Position numbers and translations under genes: made by a program. 64,000 nt of DNA from Streptomyces sp. NRRL WC-3605. Its GTDB lineage: Bacteria > Actinomycetota > Actinomycetes > Streptomycetales > Streptomycetaceae. The notes under the pieces were generated by a model. That model was not told the origin of the DNA. It searched no databases and saw nothing but the letters and a program-made list of their open reading frames with translations. Position 1 is the stretch's first letter. Each line of letters starts with the position of its first letter. Shown here one piece after another: positions 8,608 to 18,170 of this stretch. Location of the stretch: positions 1 through 64,000 of the forward strand of contig NZ_LLZN01000078.1 of assembly GCF_001509795.1 (NCBI RefSeq), given 5' to 3'.

Positions 8608-9615
8608 TCAGGACGTGCCGACGGTCTGCTTCCCCCACGACCGCTGGAACGCGTACCGGGCCGCCTCCACCTCGTGCCGCTGGTCGGCGTGCAGGACACC
8701 GAGGGCGTAGGCCGTCGCGGGCGCGATCCGGGGGGTGCGGGCCGCCTGGGCGGCGGCGGTCGCCGCCTCGGAGGCGTCCCGGTGCCGGTCCAGGGCCTGC
8801 CCGGCCGCCGTCAGCCGTACGTCCGTGAGGTCGTCGCCGTGCAGGACCTCGCGGGCGTAGCGGTGCAGGCGCAGCAGCAGCCGGACCTGGTGCCAGGGGG
8901 CGTCCTGCGGGTGCGGGGACGGGTCCGGGGACAGGCCGTGGACCAGCGCCTCCGCGTTGTAGGGGTGTCCGGCCCGCACCAGCGGCAGCGCGGTCACCGC
9001 GGCGGCGAGCCGCTCCTCGGCGGCGGCCGCCAGGGGACGCAGGTCGGCGCCGGCCGCCGCCGGGGTGAGCGGGACCTCGCCGGCCAGCAGGGCGACGGTG
9101 TCGGCCACCGCGTGGAAGCGGCCGCCGGCGAGGGCCCGGAGGGCGGCGGAGTGGGCACGGGTCCGGGCCAGCGTGAGCTGCCGTTCCAGCAGGGCGCCCG
9201 CCTTGGCCGCGCCCACGGCCACCTTGCCGCGCTCCGAGGCCGGTCCTCCCAGGCCCGGCGCCTGCGCCGGGAGGACCGGGGTGCCCGACAGCCGGTGCAG
9301 GGCCAGCAGCAGGCGTTCCAGCCGGGCCGCGTACGCCTGCTCCTGGGCCAGGGTGCCCGACACCCAGGCCAGCTCGGGCCGGACGGACTCCGCCCAGCCG
9401 GCGTCCAGCAGCGGGCGGAACGTGTGCAGGCTGCCGCTGATCCGGCGGGCCGAGCGCCGCAGCGCCCGGACCGCGCCGTCGAGGTCCGCGCCCGGGCCGC
9501 CCTCCCGGTGCAGCCGCAGGGCCCGGAGGAACTCCGTGGCCTGGGCGCGCAGATGCTCCGCGAGGGCCTCCCCGGTCACGGCGCCGGGCGTGGGATCAGG
9601 GTGTCGCTGTGCCAC
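8608..9615 (-). CDS. CHAD domain protein (polyphosphate-associated)
   Basis: A 335-residue, Arg/His-rich, all-helical CHAD protein. CHAD domains bind polyphosphate through conserved basic residues; candidates here include [18 protein letters not shown] and [16 protein letters not shown]. The GTG start at 9615 lies inside the last 20 nt of ppk, so the two are translationally linked. The neighbourhood (ppk upstream, Nudix downstream) supports a role with polyphosphate granules. There is no N-terminal CYTH triphosphatase domain. Confidence 0.88.
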   Translation of the reverse strand: MAQRHPDPTPGAVTGEALAEHLRAQATEFLRALRLHREGGPGADLDGAVRALRRSARRISGSLHTFRPLLDAGWAESVRPELAWVSGTLAQEQAYAARLERLLLALHRLSGTPVLPAQAPGLGGPASERGKVAVGAAKAGALLERQLTLARTRAHSAALRALAGGRFHAVADTVALLAGEVPLTPAAAGADLRPLAAAAEERLAAAVTALPLVRAGHPYNAEALVHGLSPDPSPHPQDAPWHQVRLLLRLHRYAREVLHGDDLTDVRLTAAGQALDRHRDASEAATAAAQAARTPRIAPATAYALGVLHADQRHEVEAARYAFQRSWGKQTVGTS

Positions 9616-11833
9616 GCCGGCGCCTCCGGGCGTCTATGAGCATCTCCTGGACGTTGCGCAGGGGCTGGCCCTCCGTGTCCGTCGCGTGCCGGGTCCACTC
9701 GCCGTCCGGGCCGAGGTGCCAGGACGCGGTGGTGTCGGACATCCCGGTCTCCAGGAGCCGGTTCAGCGCCGCGCGGTGGGCCGGGTCGGTGACCCTCACC
9801 AGGGCTTCGATACGGCGGTCGAGGTTGCGGTGCATCATGTCGGCGCTGCCGATCCACACCTCGGGCTCCCCGCCGTTGCCGAAGGCGAAGACCCGGGAGT
9901 GCTCCAGGAAGCGGCCGAGGACCGAGCGGACGCGGACGTTCTCCGACAGGCCGGTCACGCCAGGGCGGACAGCGCAGATCCCGCGCACCCAGATGTCGAC
10001 CGGCACGCCCGCCTGGGACGCGCTGTAGCAGGCGTCGATCAGGGCCTCGTCGACGATCGAGTTGACCTTGATGCGGACGTAGGCGGGACGTCCGGCACGG
10101 TGGTGCTGGACCTCCTTGTTGATCCGGGCGATCAGGCCGTCCCGCAGCGACTTGGGGGCGACCAGCAGACGCCGGTAGGTCTCGCGGCGCGAGTAGCCCG
10201 ACAGCCGGTTGAACAGGTCGGACAGGTCCGCGCCGACCTGCGGGTCGGCGGTGAGCAGGCCCAGGTCCTCGTAGAGCCGGGCCGTCTTCGGGTGGTAGTT
10301 GCCGGTGCCGACGTGGCTGTAGCGCCGGAGCGTCTCGCCCTCCTGACGGACCACCAGCGACAGCTTGCAGTGGGTCTTCAGGCCCACCAGGCCGTACACG
10401 ACGTGGCAGCCGGCCTCCTCCAGCTTGCGCGCCCACTTGATGTTGGCGTGCTCGTCGAAGCGCGCCTTGATCTCGACCAGCACCAGGACCTGCTTGCCGG
10501 CCTCGGCCGCGTCGATGAGCGCGTTGACGATGGGGGAGTCGCCGGAGGTCCGGTACAGGGTCTGCTTGATCGCGAGGACGTCCGGGTCGTCCGCCGCCTG
10601 CTCCAGGAACGCCTGCACGGAGGTGGAGAAGGAGTCGTACGGGTGGTGCAGCAGGACGTCCCGGCTGCGCAGCGCGGCGAAGATGTCCGGCGCGGACGCC
10701 GACTCCACCTCGGCGAGGTCGCGGTGGGTGCCGGCGATGAACTTCTGGTACTTCAGCTCGGGCCGGTCGATGGAGGCGATCCGGAAGAGGCCGGTGAGGT
10801 CCAGGGGGCCGGTGAGCGGGTACACCTCGGCCTCGCTGATCTTCAGCTCGCGCACCAGCAGGTCCAGGACCTCCTGGTTGATGTTCTCCTCGACCTCCAG
10901 GCGCACCGGCGGACCGAAGCGGCGCCGCATGAGCTCCTTCTCCAGGGCCTGCAGGAGGTTCTCGGCGTCGTCCTCCTCGACCTCCAGGTCCTCGTTTCGG
11001 GTGACCCGGAACGCGTGGTGCTCCAGCACCTCCATGCCCGGGAACAGCTCCTCCAGATGCGCGGCGATGACGTCCTCCAGCGGGACGTACCGGCCGGGGG
11101 AGGCCTCCAGGAAGCGGGACAGCAGCGGGGGCACCTTGACGCGGGCGAAGTGCGGGGTGCCGGTGACGGGGTTGCGGACCCGCACGGCCAGGTTCAGGGA
11201 GAGCCCGGAGATGTACGGGAAGGGGTGCGCCGGGTCGACCGCCAGCGGGGTCAGCACCGGGAAGATCTGGTGCCGGAACAGGGTGAACAGGCGGGCCTGC
11301 TCCTTCTCCGTGAGCTCGTTCCAGCGGACCAGGTGGATGCCCTCCTCCGCCAGGGCGGGGGCGACGTCCTCGTGGTAGCAGGCGGCGTGCCGGGCCATGA
11401 GCTCGCGGGAGCGGGCCCAGATCATCTCCAGCACCTCGCGCGGCTGGAGCCCGGACGCGGAGCGGGTGGCCACGCCGGTGGCTATGCGGCGCTTCAGACC
11501 GGCCACCCGGACCATGAAGAACTCGTCCAGGTTGCTGGCGAAGATGGCCAGGAAGTTGGCCCGCTCCAGCAGCGGCGTGGCCGGGTCCTCGGCGAGTTCG
11601 AGCACCCGCTCGTTGAACGCCAGCCAGCTGCGCTCCCGGTCGAGGAAGCGGCCCTGGGGCAGCTGGACGCCCTCGACCTCGTCGACGTCGTAGGCGTCGA
11701 GATCGGCGTCGATGTCGGGTTCCAGGTCGGAGACGACCGCCGATGTGACGGTGTGCGGACGGTGCGCCGCGATGGAGCCCACGGAGGGCTGCGCGGGCTG
11801 GACCTGTGCCTGGGCGTTCGAGGACTGGCTCAT
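9596..11833 (-). CDS. ppk: Polyphosphate kinase 1
   Basis: A 745-residue PPK1 that reversibly builds polyphosphate from ATP. The family core starts at [20 protein letters not shown]. The autophosphorylated histidine lies in GLKTHCKL (about residue 490), followed by the second active-site region [17 protein letters not shown]. The N-terminal 60 residues are a low-complexity acidic extension. I chose the ATG at 11833 (MSQSSNAQ), with GGAAG nine bases upstream. The gene overlaps the CHAD gene by 20 nt. In Streptomyces ppk is under PhoP control; a weak candidate site lies about 165 bp upstream. Confidence 0.95.
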   Translation of the reverse strand: MSQSSNAQAQVQPAQPSVGSIAAHRPHTVTSAVVSDLEPDIDADLDAYDVDEVEGVQLPQGRFLDRERSWLAFNERVLELAEDPATPLLERANFLAIFASNLDEFFMVRVAGLKRRIATGVATRSASGLQPREVLEMIWARSRELMARHAACYHEDVAPALAEEGIHLVRWNELTEKEQARLFTLFRHQIFPVLTPLAVDPAHPFPYISGLSLNLAVRVRNPVTGTPHFARVKVPPLLSRFLEASPGRYVPLEDVIAAHLEELFPGMEVLEHHAFRVTRNEDLEVEEDDAENLLQALEKELMRRRFGPPVRLEVEENINQEVLDLLVRELKISEAEVYPLTGPLDLTGLFRIASIDRPELKYQKFIAGTHRDLAEVESASAPDIFAALRSRDVLLHHPYDSFSTSVQAFLEQAADDPDVLAIKQTLYRTSGDSPIVNALIDAAEAGKQVLVLVEIKARFDEHANIKWARKLEEAGCHVVYGLVGLKTHCKLSLVVRQEGETLRRYSHVGTGNYHPKTARLYEDLGLLTADPQVGADLSDLFNRLSGYSRRETYRRLLVAPKSLRDGLIARINKEVQHHRAGRPAYVRIKVNSIVDEALIDACYSASQAGVPVDIWVRGICAVRPGVTGLSENVRVRSVLGRFLEHSRVFAFGNGGEPEVWIGSADMMHRNLDRRIEALVRVTDPAHRAALNRLLETGMSDTTASWHLGPDGEWTRHATDTEGQPLRNVQEMLIDARRRRRGTATP

Positions 11834-11987
11834 ACCCTCATTCTTCCGCGCATCGAGGCGTACAGGCGCGTCGGAACGGGCGGGCGGGAGCGTCGCCGGG
11901 AGGCGTCGTACGTCCCCGTTCCCCGCGCGCGCGTGCGGAGGCGGCGCGGGCTCTGGCACGGCGGGAGTCATTGCCCGAGCGTCGCAA

Positions 11988-12012
11988 GGCTTCCTTAACC
12001 GCTGGTTACCAG
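11988..12012 (-). promoter_or_regulatory. Possible PHO-like repeat upstream of ppk
   Basis: On the minus strand the sequence CTGGTAACCAGCGGTTAAGG has two TAA-containing half-units 11 nt apart, similar in spacing to PHO boxes. The match to the GTTCACC consensus is poor, so this is only a candidate. Confidence 0.3.
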
Positions 12013-12050
12013 GACATGGCGTGCGGTGAAGCGGGACGCGGCCCGCGCGC

Positions 12051-12088
12051 GTCCGCACGTCCCTCCCCCCGTGGAGAGACGTGCGGAC
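12051..12088 (-). terminator. Terminator after the ABC permease gene
   Basis: A perfect 11-bp stem (GTCCGCACGTC with GACGTGCGGAC, arms 12051-12061 and 12078-12088) with a 16-nt loop lies 24 bp past the stop of the ABC permease gene and before the ppk promoter region. Confidence 0.75.
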
Positions 12089-12111
12089 ACGCGCGATGCG
12101 GCCCGCTCCCG

Positions 12112-13107
12112 TCATACGGCTCGCGCGGTGCGGCGGTTCAGCAGACGGAAGGAGACCAGGACCGCGAGGGCGGCCAGGGCCAGCACGATGCCCGTCTCGA
12201 CCAGTTGCAGGGGCCAGAAGTGCGAGGCCGGGTGGAAGTCGCGGTAGTAGCCCACGATGTCGTGTTCGGCCAGGCAGCGGGCGTCGTCCACGCAGATCGG
12301 GTCGCTGACGCGGGCGCCGGTGGAGGTGAGGGCGCCGTCGTCGACGACCATGCCGGTCCACTCGGGGTACTCGTCGCCGGTCAGCGTCCGGACCGGCCAC
12401 AGGTGCGGGCGCAGATCGCCGACGACGATCATCAGGGCGCCGAGGGCGAGGACGGCGGTGCCGAGCGCGGGCAGGGCGCGGCGCGCGAGCAGGCCCGCGA
12501 GGGCGCCGACGGCCAGGCCCAGCAGGGCGTACGCGGTGGCGAGGGTGCCGTTGGCCTCGTAGGCCGGGCTCTGGTGCCAGTCCGCCGCGCCGATCGTGGT
12601 GCGCAGCGAGCTGTCGGAGGTCCACACCAGGCGGTGCAGCAGGGTGAGGACGGCCATGCCCGCCACCAGCAGCGCGGCGGGGACGGCGAGCTTGGCGGCG
12701 AGCCAGCGGGCCGGGGAGACCGACTGCGTCCAGGCCAGCCGGGCCGTGCCGCTCTCCAGTTCCCGCCCGACGAGCGCGGCGCCGGCCCAGGCGGCGGCGA
12801 GGAAGGGGACGAGCCCGATGAGTCCGCCGGCCAGCGCCGTGGCGCTCTGGTAGCGCTCCGCGGCCGGGCCCCCCATGTCGCAGCCGAGGCTCGGCCGCCC
12901 GTCGAGGCAGCCACGGGACCGGTACTCGGCCCAGGCGGCGTCCGCGCCGGGACCGTACGCCCACAGCAGGACGCCGGCGCCGACGGCCATCAGCATCACC
13001 CAGAACCACAGGGCCGAGCGGTGCACCCGCAGCGTCGCCCAGAGCAGGCCGCGCGGTCCCCGGCGCCGGTCGGCGGCGGCCGTGGTCTCCAGGGTCACAG
13101 CGGTCAT
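12112..13107 (-). CDS. ABC-2 type transporter permease
   Basis: A 331-residue membrane protein with about six hydrophobic segments and a large extracellular loop between the first two, the layout of ABC-2 permeases. The ATG overlaps the stop of the ATPase gene (ATGA), so it is coupled to it. It is the last gene of a GntR(YtrA)-ATPase-permease operon. Such systems export unknown substrates and respond to cell-envelope antibiotics in Bacillus; no substrate can be read from the sequence here. Confidence 0.88.
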   Translation of the reverse strand: MTAVTLETTAAADRRRGPRGLLWATLRVHRSALWFWVMLMAVGAGVLLWAYGPGADAAWAEYRSRGCLDGRPSLGCDMGGPAAERYQSATALAGGLIGLVPFLAAAWAGAALVGRELESGTARLAWTQSVSPARWLAAKLAVPAALLVAGMAVLTLLHRLVWTSDSSLRTTIGAADWHQSPAYEANGTLATAYALLGLAVGALAGLLARRALPALGTAVLALGALMIVVGDLRPHLWPVRTLTGDEYPEWTGMVVDDGALTSTGARVSDPICVDDARCLAEHDIVGYYRDFHPASHFWPLQLVETGIVLALAALAVLVSFRLLNRRTARAV

Positions 13108-13991
13108 ACGGCGGCCTCCTGGACGTCGTCGAGGCGCAGGACAGGCGCCTGCGGGGCACGGAGGTGGGCGAGGACCAGCTCCTCCAGGGTGGGGACGGTC
13201 TCCTGCCACGCGGGGTCGCGGGGACCCTCGGGCCGGATCAGGGCGGTGAGGCCGCGGCCGGTGGTGCGCGCCTCGACCACCGTGTGCGGATCGAGGGAGG
13301 CGTCGGCGCGGCCGGTGACCAGGCGATGCGCGGCCAGCAGGTCGTCCAGCGGACCCGCCAGGCGCACCCGCCCGGCGCCGAGCAGCAGGAGGTGGTCGCA
13401 GGAGCCCTCCAGCTCGGCGACGACGTGCGAGGACATCACGACCGTGGTGCCGTGCTCGGCCGCGTCGGCCATGAGTGTCCCCGTCAGCTGGTGCCGGGCG
13501 AGCGGGTCGAGGTCGGCCATCGGCTCGTCCAGGAGGAGCAGTTCGGGCCGCTTGCCGAGGGCGAGGGCGAGCGCCACGCGGGTGCGCTGGCCGCCGGACA
13601 GGGTGCGGATCTTCCCTTCCGGGTCCAGGTCGCCCTCGGCGACGGTCCGCTCGGCCACCTTGTCGTCCCAGCGTCCGGGGTTCAGCTCACGGCCCCAGCG
13701 CAGCGTCTCGGCGACGGTCAGCTGGGGGTACAGGGGCTTGTCCTGGGCGACGTACCCGACCCGGGCGCGGACCTCGGCGGGGGACCGGCCGAGGACGGTG
13801 AGCGCGCCGGCGGTGGGCCGGGTCAGTCCGGCGGCCAGGGACAACAGGGTCGACTTGCCGGCGCCGTTCGGGCCGACGACGGCGCACACGCCGCCCGCCG
13901 GTATCCGGAACGCGCAGCCGTCCAGCGCCGGCTTTCCCCGCCGCCCGAACCGCATGCCCAGCCCGGCCGCCTCGATGGCGGTCTCGGTCAT
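13104..13991 (-). CDS. ABC transporter ATP-binding protein
   Basis: A 295-residue ABC ATPase with Walker [11 protein letters not shown]-loop region [14 protein letters not shown], signature [15 protein letters not shown] and Walker B LLLLDEP followed by MADLDP. The C-terminal 70 residues after the ATPase core are an accessory segment common in drug-export-type ATPases. It overlaps both neighbours by 4 nt (GntR stop upstream, permease start downstream), so the three proteins are made together. Confidence 0.92.
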   Translation of the reverse strand: MTETAIEAAGLGMRFGRRGKPALDGCAFRIPAGGVCAVVGPNGAGKSTLLSLAAGLTRPTAGALTVLGRSPAEVRARVGYVAQDKPLYPQLTVAETLRWGRELNPGRWDDKVAERTVAEGDLDPEGKIRTLSGGQRTRVALALALGKRPELLLLDEPMADLDPLARHQLTGTLMADAAEHGTTVVMSSHVVAELEGSCDHLLLLGAGRVRLAGPLDDLLAAHRLVTGRADASLDPHTVVEARTTGRGLTALIRPEGPRDPAWQETVPTLEELVLAHLRAPQAPVLRLDDVQEAAV

Positions 13992-14374
13992 GACGGGTCC
14001 CCCTTGAAGTGTGTGTCCAGTACGGAAGTGAAGAGCGCGTCCACGTCGTCGCGGTCCAGCCCGGCCTCGCGGGCCCGGACGGCCCAGGCGTCCAGCTCGG
14101 CGCGCAGCGGTGAGTCCGCCGGCGCGGTGTTCAGCCCCCGCCGCACGAAGGTGCCGAGCCCCCGCCGCGCCTCGACCAGCCCCTCGCGCTCCAGTTCGCG
14201 GTACGCCTTGAGGACGGTGTTCGGATTGATGGCGGTCGCCTCGACGACCTCCCGGGCGGTGGGCAGCTTGTCCCCGGGCTCCAGCAGCCCGAGCCGCAGG
14301 GCCTGTTTGGTCTGCTGCACGATCTGCACGTAGGTGGCGACGCCGGAGCGCCGGTCGATGCGGTACTCGATCAT
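13988..14374 (-). CDS. GntR-family regulator, YtrA subfamily
   Basis: A 128-residue repressor with an N-terminal winged helix (YVQIVQQTKQALRLGLLEPGDKLPTAREVVEATAINPNTVLKAYRELEREGLVEARRGLGTFV pattern) and only a short helical C-terminus. The short dimerisation tail defines the YtrA subfamily, which typically controls its own ABC-exporter operon. The perfect palindrome 8-45 bp upstream is its probable operator. It is the first gene of the three-gene operon. Confidence 0.92.
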   Translation of the reverse strand: MIEYRIDRRSGVATYVQIVQQTKQALRLGLLEPGDKLPTAREVVEATAINPNTVLKAYRELEREGLVEARRGLGTFVRRGLNTAPADSPLRAELDAWAVRAREAGLDRDDVDALFTSVLDTHFKGDPS

Positions 14375-14381
14375 CGCGTTC

Positions 14382-14419
14382 CACCACCCTTTCACTAATT
14401 GAGTAGTGAAAGGGTGGTG
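14382..14419. promoter_or_regulatory. Perfect palindromic operator of the YtrA-type regulator
   Basis: Arms CACCACCCTTTCACTA (14382-14397) and TAGTGAAAGGGTGGTG (14404-14419) are exact complements separated by 6 nt. The site begins 8 bp upstream of the regulator start and lies between it and the divergent gene at 14489, so it could control both. Confidence 0.8.
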
Positions 14420-14488
14420 CAAGGGGGCTCGTGGTGTCAAGCCGGACCGGTACGGTGACCGGACTCGACGGCATGGGGGGAGGGGCGC

Positions 14489-15157
14489 GTGGACCGGTCC
14501 GCAGCACGTGTGGTCGCCGTCGACGTCGGTTCCGTCCGCACCGGTTCCTTCGCCTGGGCGGCCGTCGACGTGCCGGGGCACAGGCTCACCGCGCACGGCG
14601 ACGATCCCGCGGGCGCGGTGGAGGCGCTCGCCGCGGCCCTGGCGGACGGGAGCGACGCGGTGCTGGCGCTGGAGGCGCCGATGTCCGTGCCCGTGCCCGA
14701 GGACGGGAGGCTGCTGGGGAAGAGCCGCGCCGGGGAGGGGAACCGGGCCTGGTCGGCGAGCGCGGGGGCCGGGGCGCTGGCGACCGGGCTGGCGCAGGGG
14801 GCGTGGCTGCTGGCGGAACTCGCCCGCGCGCTGCCAGCACTAGCGGCCACCACTCAGGTACCGCGCTGGCGCGGCACGGCGGACGGCGGCGCCCCGCTGC
14901 TGCTCGTGGAGGCGTTCGTGTCGGGGAAGGGCAAGCCGGTGCCCACGGCGCTGGGTCCGCACGCCGCCGACGCCGAGGCGGCCGCCCGCGCGGTGGCCCG
15001 GCGGCTGACCGGCGAGGGTGGCGGCACCGACGTGACCTGTGCGCCGCAGCGCGCCCTCAACCTGCTCGCCGCACAGGCCCGCTGGGCCGGGCTGACCGTC
15101 GGGGGCGACGAGCACACGCTCGACGTCCTCGTGGTCCGCGCCCGGCCTGGCGGGTGA
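14489..15157 (+). CDS. Conserved hypothetical protein with RNase H-like start (DUF429-like)
   Basis: A 222-residue cytoplasmic protein. The N-terminal VVAVDVGSVRTGSFAWAAV strand-loop-strand and a second acidic motif LALEAPMSVPVPE resemble the RNase H-like fold of DUF429 predicted nucleases. The middle EGNRAWSASAGAGALATG and C-terminal LVEAFVSGKGKP segments are likely conserved. GTG start with a GGGGGGAGGGG purine tract upstream. It is divergent from the YtrA operon and convergent with mshD. The nuclease reading is inference. Confidence 0.65.
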   Translation: MDRSAARVVAVDVGSVRTGSFAWAAVDVPGHRLTAHGDDPAGAVEALAAALADGSDAVLALEAPMSVPVPEDGRLLGKSRAGEGNRAWSASAGAGALATGLAQGAWLLAELARALPALAATTQVPRWRGTADGGAPLLLVEAFVSGKGKPVPTALGPHAADAEAAARAVARRLTGEGGGTDVTCAPQRALNLLAAQARWAGLTVGGDEHTLDVLVVRARPGG

Positions 15158-15164
15158 GGACGGC

Positions 15165-16112
15165 TCAGGTCTCCGTGCGGTACATCAGGTCCGTCTCGTA
15201 CGTCGTGAACCCGAGCCGCTCGTAGACGGACACCGCCGCCTTGTTGTCCGCGTCGACGTACAGCATCGCCGTCGGCATGCCCTGCGCGGCCAGATGGCGC
15301 AGCCCGACCGTCGTCAGGGCCTTGCCGAGGCCCCCGCCCTGGGCGCCCGGGCGCACCCCGACGACGTACACCTCGCCGAGCCGCTCCTCCGCGTGCACCT
15401 TCGTCCAGTGGAAGCCGACCAGTTCGCCGCCGCGCTCGGCCAGGAAGAAGCCCGCCGGGTCGAACCACGGCTCGCCCATGCGGTCGTCGAGGTCGCGCTG
15501 GGTGAGCGAGCCCTGCTCGGGGTGGTGGGCGAAGGCGGCGGCGTTCACCGCCAGCCAGGCCGCGTCGTCCTGGCCGGGCACGAACGTGCGGATCGTGACG
15601 CCCTCCGGGAGCGCCGGCTCCGGCAGCTCCAGGCCGGTCAACGGCATCCGCATCTGACGTAGTTCGCGGAACAGGGTCAGCCCCAGCACCTGGGCGAGAT
15701 GCCGGGCCGCGGAGTGGCCGCCGTGCGCCCACACCCGCAGCCGCTTGCCGGAGGCGGCCAGCAGGGCGGCACCGAGGGCGCGCCCGTGGCCGTGGCCCCG
15801 GTGCGAGGGGTGCACGACCAGCTCGGCGGCCGGTGCCTCGACCGGGTCGGTGTCCTCCAGCTGGGCGTACCCGACGAGTTGGCCGCCCGCGGTCAGCAGC
15901 AGGTGCGAGACGCCCTCGCGGCCACCGCCGTCACCGGCCGACACGCCGTGGCGCAGCTGGAGCCGGCCCTGTTCGGACACCGCCTGCTGGCCGTCGACCC
16001 GGGCGGCCTCCGCGAGCAGTTCGAGGACGGCCTCGGTCTGCTCCGGGGACAGGACGGAGTAGGTCTCGACGGAACGGGACGGGACGGATCGGGCGATGTC
16101 GTCGCTGGTCAT
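15165..16112 (-). CDS. mshD: Mycothiol synthase (acetyltransferase MshD)
   Basis: A 315-residue protein made of two tandem GNAT domains. It acetylates Cys-GlcN-Ins with acetyl-CoA, the last step of mycothiol synthesis. The C-terminal, active domain carries VYVVGVRPGAQGGGLGKALT (acetyl-CoA pyrophosphate loop) and LYVDADNKAAVSVYERLGF; the N-terminal domain has VVHPSHRGHGHGRALG. The ATG lies only 7 nt after a TACCCT -10-like box, so the message may be leaderless. mshA is 40 kb away in the same window. Confidence 0.93.
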   Translation of the reverse strand: MTSDDIARSVPSRSVETYSVLSPEQTEAVLELLAEAARVDGQQAVSEQGRLQLRHGVSAGDGGGREGVSHLLLTAGGQLVGYAQLEDTDPVEAPAAELVVHPSHRGHGHGRALGAALLAASGKRLRVWAHGGHSAARHLAQVLGLTLFRELRQMRMPLTGLELPEPALPEGVTIRTFVPGQDDAAWLAVNAAAFAHHPEQGSLTQRDLDDRMGEPWFDPAGFFLAERGGELVGFHWTKVHAEERLGEVYVVGVRPGAQGGGLGKALTTVGLRHLAAQGMPTAMLYVDADNKAAVSVYERLGFTTYETDLMYRTET

Positions 16113-16119
16113 GCGTACG

Positions 16120-16125
16120 AGGGTA
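16120..16125 (-). promoter_or_regulatory. -10-like box giving a leaderless mshD message
   Basis: On the minus strand TACCCT is followed by exactly 7 nt and then the mshD ATG. The same string (CTTACCCTCGTA) with the same spacing precedes the methyltransferase gene at 55962. There is no ribosome binding site. Confidence 0.5.
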
Positions 16126-16257
16126 AGGGGCGCCCCGGTCAAAGTCGCGGCACAGAAGCAACCAAGGTGTAACCCGGAACCCCCTGTCGCGCTACGCGCG
16201 TTGACTCTAGGCTGCGGCCCGACGGGCCCATGCCACTCACGACCCACAGGGGGGCGG

Positions 16258-18075
16258 ATGTCAGCCACATCCCACCAGCAGCACCGCAGACGCCGTACAT
16301 ACGCACTGGTCGCGACGGCCGCCGGGCTCGCCACCGTCGGCGCGCTCGCCGCGGCGCTCCCCGCGACCGCCTCGCCGGCCGGCTCCGGCAAGGGCGGCCA
16401 CGGGCACGGCCACCACACCGGCCGCTACCAGGACGTGCAGCTGCTGTCCTTCAACGACCTGCACGGCAACCTGGAGCCGCCGTCCGGCTCCTCCGGCCGG
16501 GTCACCGAACTCCAGGCCGACGGCACGACGAAGACCATCGACGCGGGCGGCGTGGAGTACCTGGCCACTCACCTGCGCCAGGCGCGCGCGGGCAAGAAGT
16601 ACTCCGTCACCGCGGCCGGCGGCGACATGGTCGGCGCCTCGCCGCTGATCTCGGGCCTGTTCCACGACGAGCCCACCATCGAGGCGCTGAACAAGCTCGA
16701 ACTGGACGTCACCTCCGTCGGCAACCACGAGTTCGACGAGGGCTCCAAGGAGCTGGCCCGCCTGCAGAACGGCGGCTGCCACCCCACCGAAGGCTGCTAC
16801 ACGGACAAGGAGTTCAAGGGCGCCGACTTCCCCTACCTCGCCGCGAACGTCCTGAACGAGAAGAGCGGCAAGCCGATCCTCAAGCCGTACTGGGTCTGGA
16901 AGAAGAAGGACGTCAAGATCGGCTTCATCGGGGTGACCCTGGAGGGCACCCCGGGCGTCGTCTCCGCCGAGGGCGTCAAGGGCCTCACGTTCAAGGACGA
17001 GGTCGAGACGATCAACAAGTACGCCAAGGAGCTGCGGCGCCAGGGCGTGAAGTCGATCGTGGCCCTCATCCACGAGGGCGGCTTCCCGGCCTCCACCTCG
17101 TACAACTACGACTGTGACTCCGGGAGCGCCGGCTCCGGCGTCTCCGGCCCGATCGTGGACATCGCCAAGAACGTGTCGCCGTCGGTGGACGCGCTGGTCA
17201 CCGGCCACACGCACAACGCGTACGTGTGCACGATCCCCGACCCGTCGGGCAAGCCCCGCATGGTCACCTCGGCCTCGTCCTTCGGCCGTCTCTACACGGA
17301 CACCACGCTGACGTACGACCGCCGCACCGGCGACATCGCCCGTACGTCCGTGAAGTCCGCGAACCACGTGGTCAGCCGGGACGTCGCCAAGGCGCCCGAC
17401 ATGACCGCGCTCATCTCGAAGTGGAACACCCTCGCGGCGCCCATCGGCAACCGCCCGATCGGCTACATCTCCGCCGACGTCGTCACCGCGGGCACCGAGT
17501 CCCCGCTCGGCGACCTGATCGCCGACGCCCAGCTCGCGTACGGCAAGGAGCTGGACCCGGAGACGGACCTGGCGCTGATGAACCCCGGCGGCATCCGGGC
17601 GCCCCTGACCTACGCGGCCAAGGGCGACGAGGGCGACGGCGTGGTCACCTACGCCGAGGGCTTCACGGTGCAGCCGTTCTCCAACACGGTGAACCTGCAG
17701 GACCTCACCGGCGCGCAGCTCATCCAGGTGCTCAAGGAGCAGGTCAGCGGCACCAACGCGGCCTCGCCGAAGATCCTTCAGATCTCCGCGGGCCTCACCT
17801 ACACGCTGGACCTGACCAAGTCGGGTGCGGACCGTGTGGTGACGGACTCGATCAAGCTGAACGGCGCCGCCATCGACCCGGCCGCCACCTACCGCGTCGC
17901 GATGAACAACTTCCTCGCGGGCGGCGGCGACGGCTTCGCCACCCTCGGCCAGGGCACGAACCCGCTCGTCGGCACGGACGACCTGACGGTGCTGCAGAAG
18001 TACCTGACGGCCAACTCCACGCCCACGAGCCCGATCGCTCCCCCGGCGGCCGACCGCATCACCGTCGTCCAGTAG
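16258..18075 (+). CDS. Secreted 5'-nucleotidase/metallophosphatase
   Basis: A 605-residue exported enzyme. A Sec/Tat-type signal (basic RRRR, hydrophobic 15-35, ATASPA cut region) is followed by a His/Gly-rich linker. The metallophosphoesterase domain shows SFNDLHGN, GGDMVGASP, GNHEFDEG and TGHTHN, the two-metal ligand set. The C-terminal 5'-nucleotidase domain has GGIRAPL and MNNFLAGGGDGF for substrate stacking. It should release phosphate from extracellular nucleotides, which suits the phosphate theme upstream. No membrane or LPXTG-type anchor is present. Confidence 0.94.
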   Translation: MSATSHQQHRRRRTYALVATAAGLATVGALAAALPATASPAGSGKGGHGHGHHTGRYQDVQLLSFNDLHGNLEPPSGSSGRVTELQADGTTKTIDAGGVEYLATHLRQARAGKKYSVTAAGGDMVGASPLISGLFHDEPTIEALNKLELDVTSVGNHEFDEGSKELARLQNGGCHPTEGCYTDKEFKGADFPYLAANVLNEKSGKPILKPYWVWKKKDVKIGFIGVTLEGTPGVVSAEGVKGLTFKDEVETINKYAKELRRQGVKSIVALIHEGGFPASTSYNYDCDSGSAGSGVSGPIVDIAKNVSPSVDALVTGHTHNAYVCTIPDPSGKPRMVTSASSFGRLYTDTTLTYDRRTGDIARTSVKSANHVVSRDVAKAPDMTALISKWNTLAAPIGNRPIGYISADVVTAGTESPLGDLIADAQLAYGKELDPETDLALMNPGGIRAPLTYAAKGDEGDGVVTYAEGFTVQPFSNTVNLQDLTGAQLIQVLKEQVSGTNAASPKILQISAGLTYTLDLTKSGADRVVTDSIKLNGAAIDPAATYRVAMNNFLAGGGDGFATLGQGTNPLVGTDDLTVLQKYLTANSTPTSPIAPPAADRITVVQ

Positions 18076-18170
18076 GACGTCACCGCCGCACCGGAGGAGA
18101 AGCGTGAACTGGATCGCAAACCTCCGGTAGCGGTTGCGGGTGGGGGGAGTGCGCATGGTCGGATGGACCG

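Noticed and set aside
9065..11998. A 977-codon open frame on the plus strand
   Set aside because: Antisense shadow of ppk and CHAD, both supported by strong motifs.
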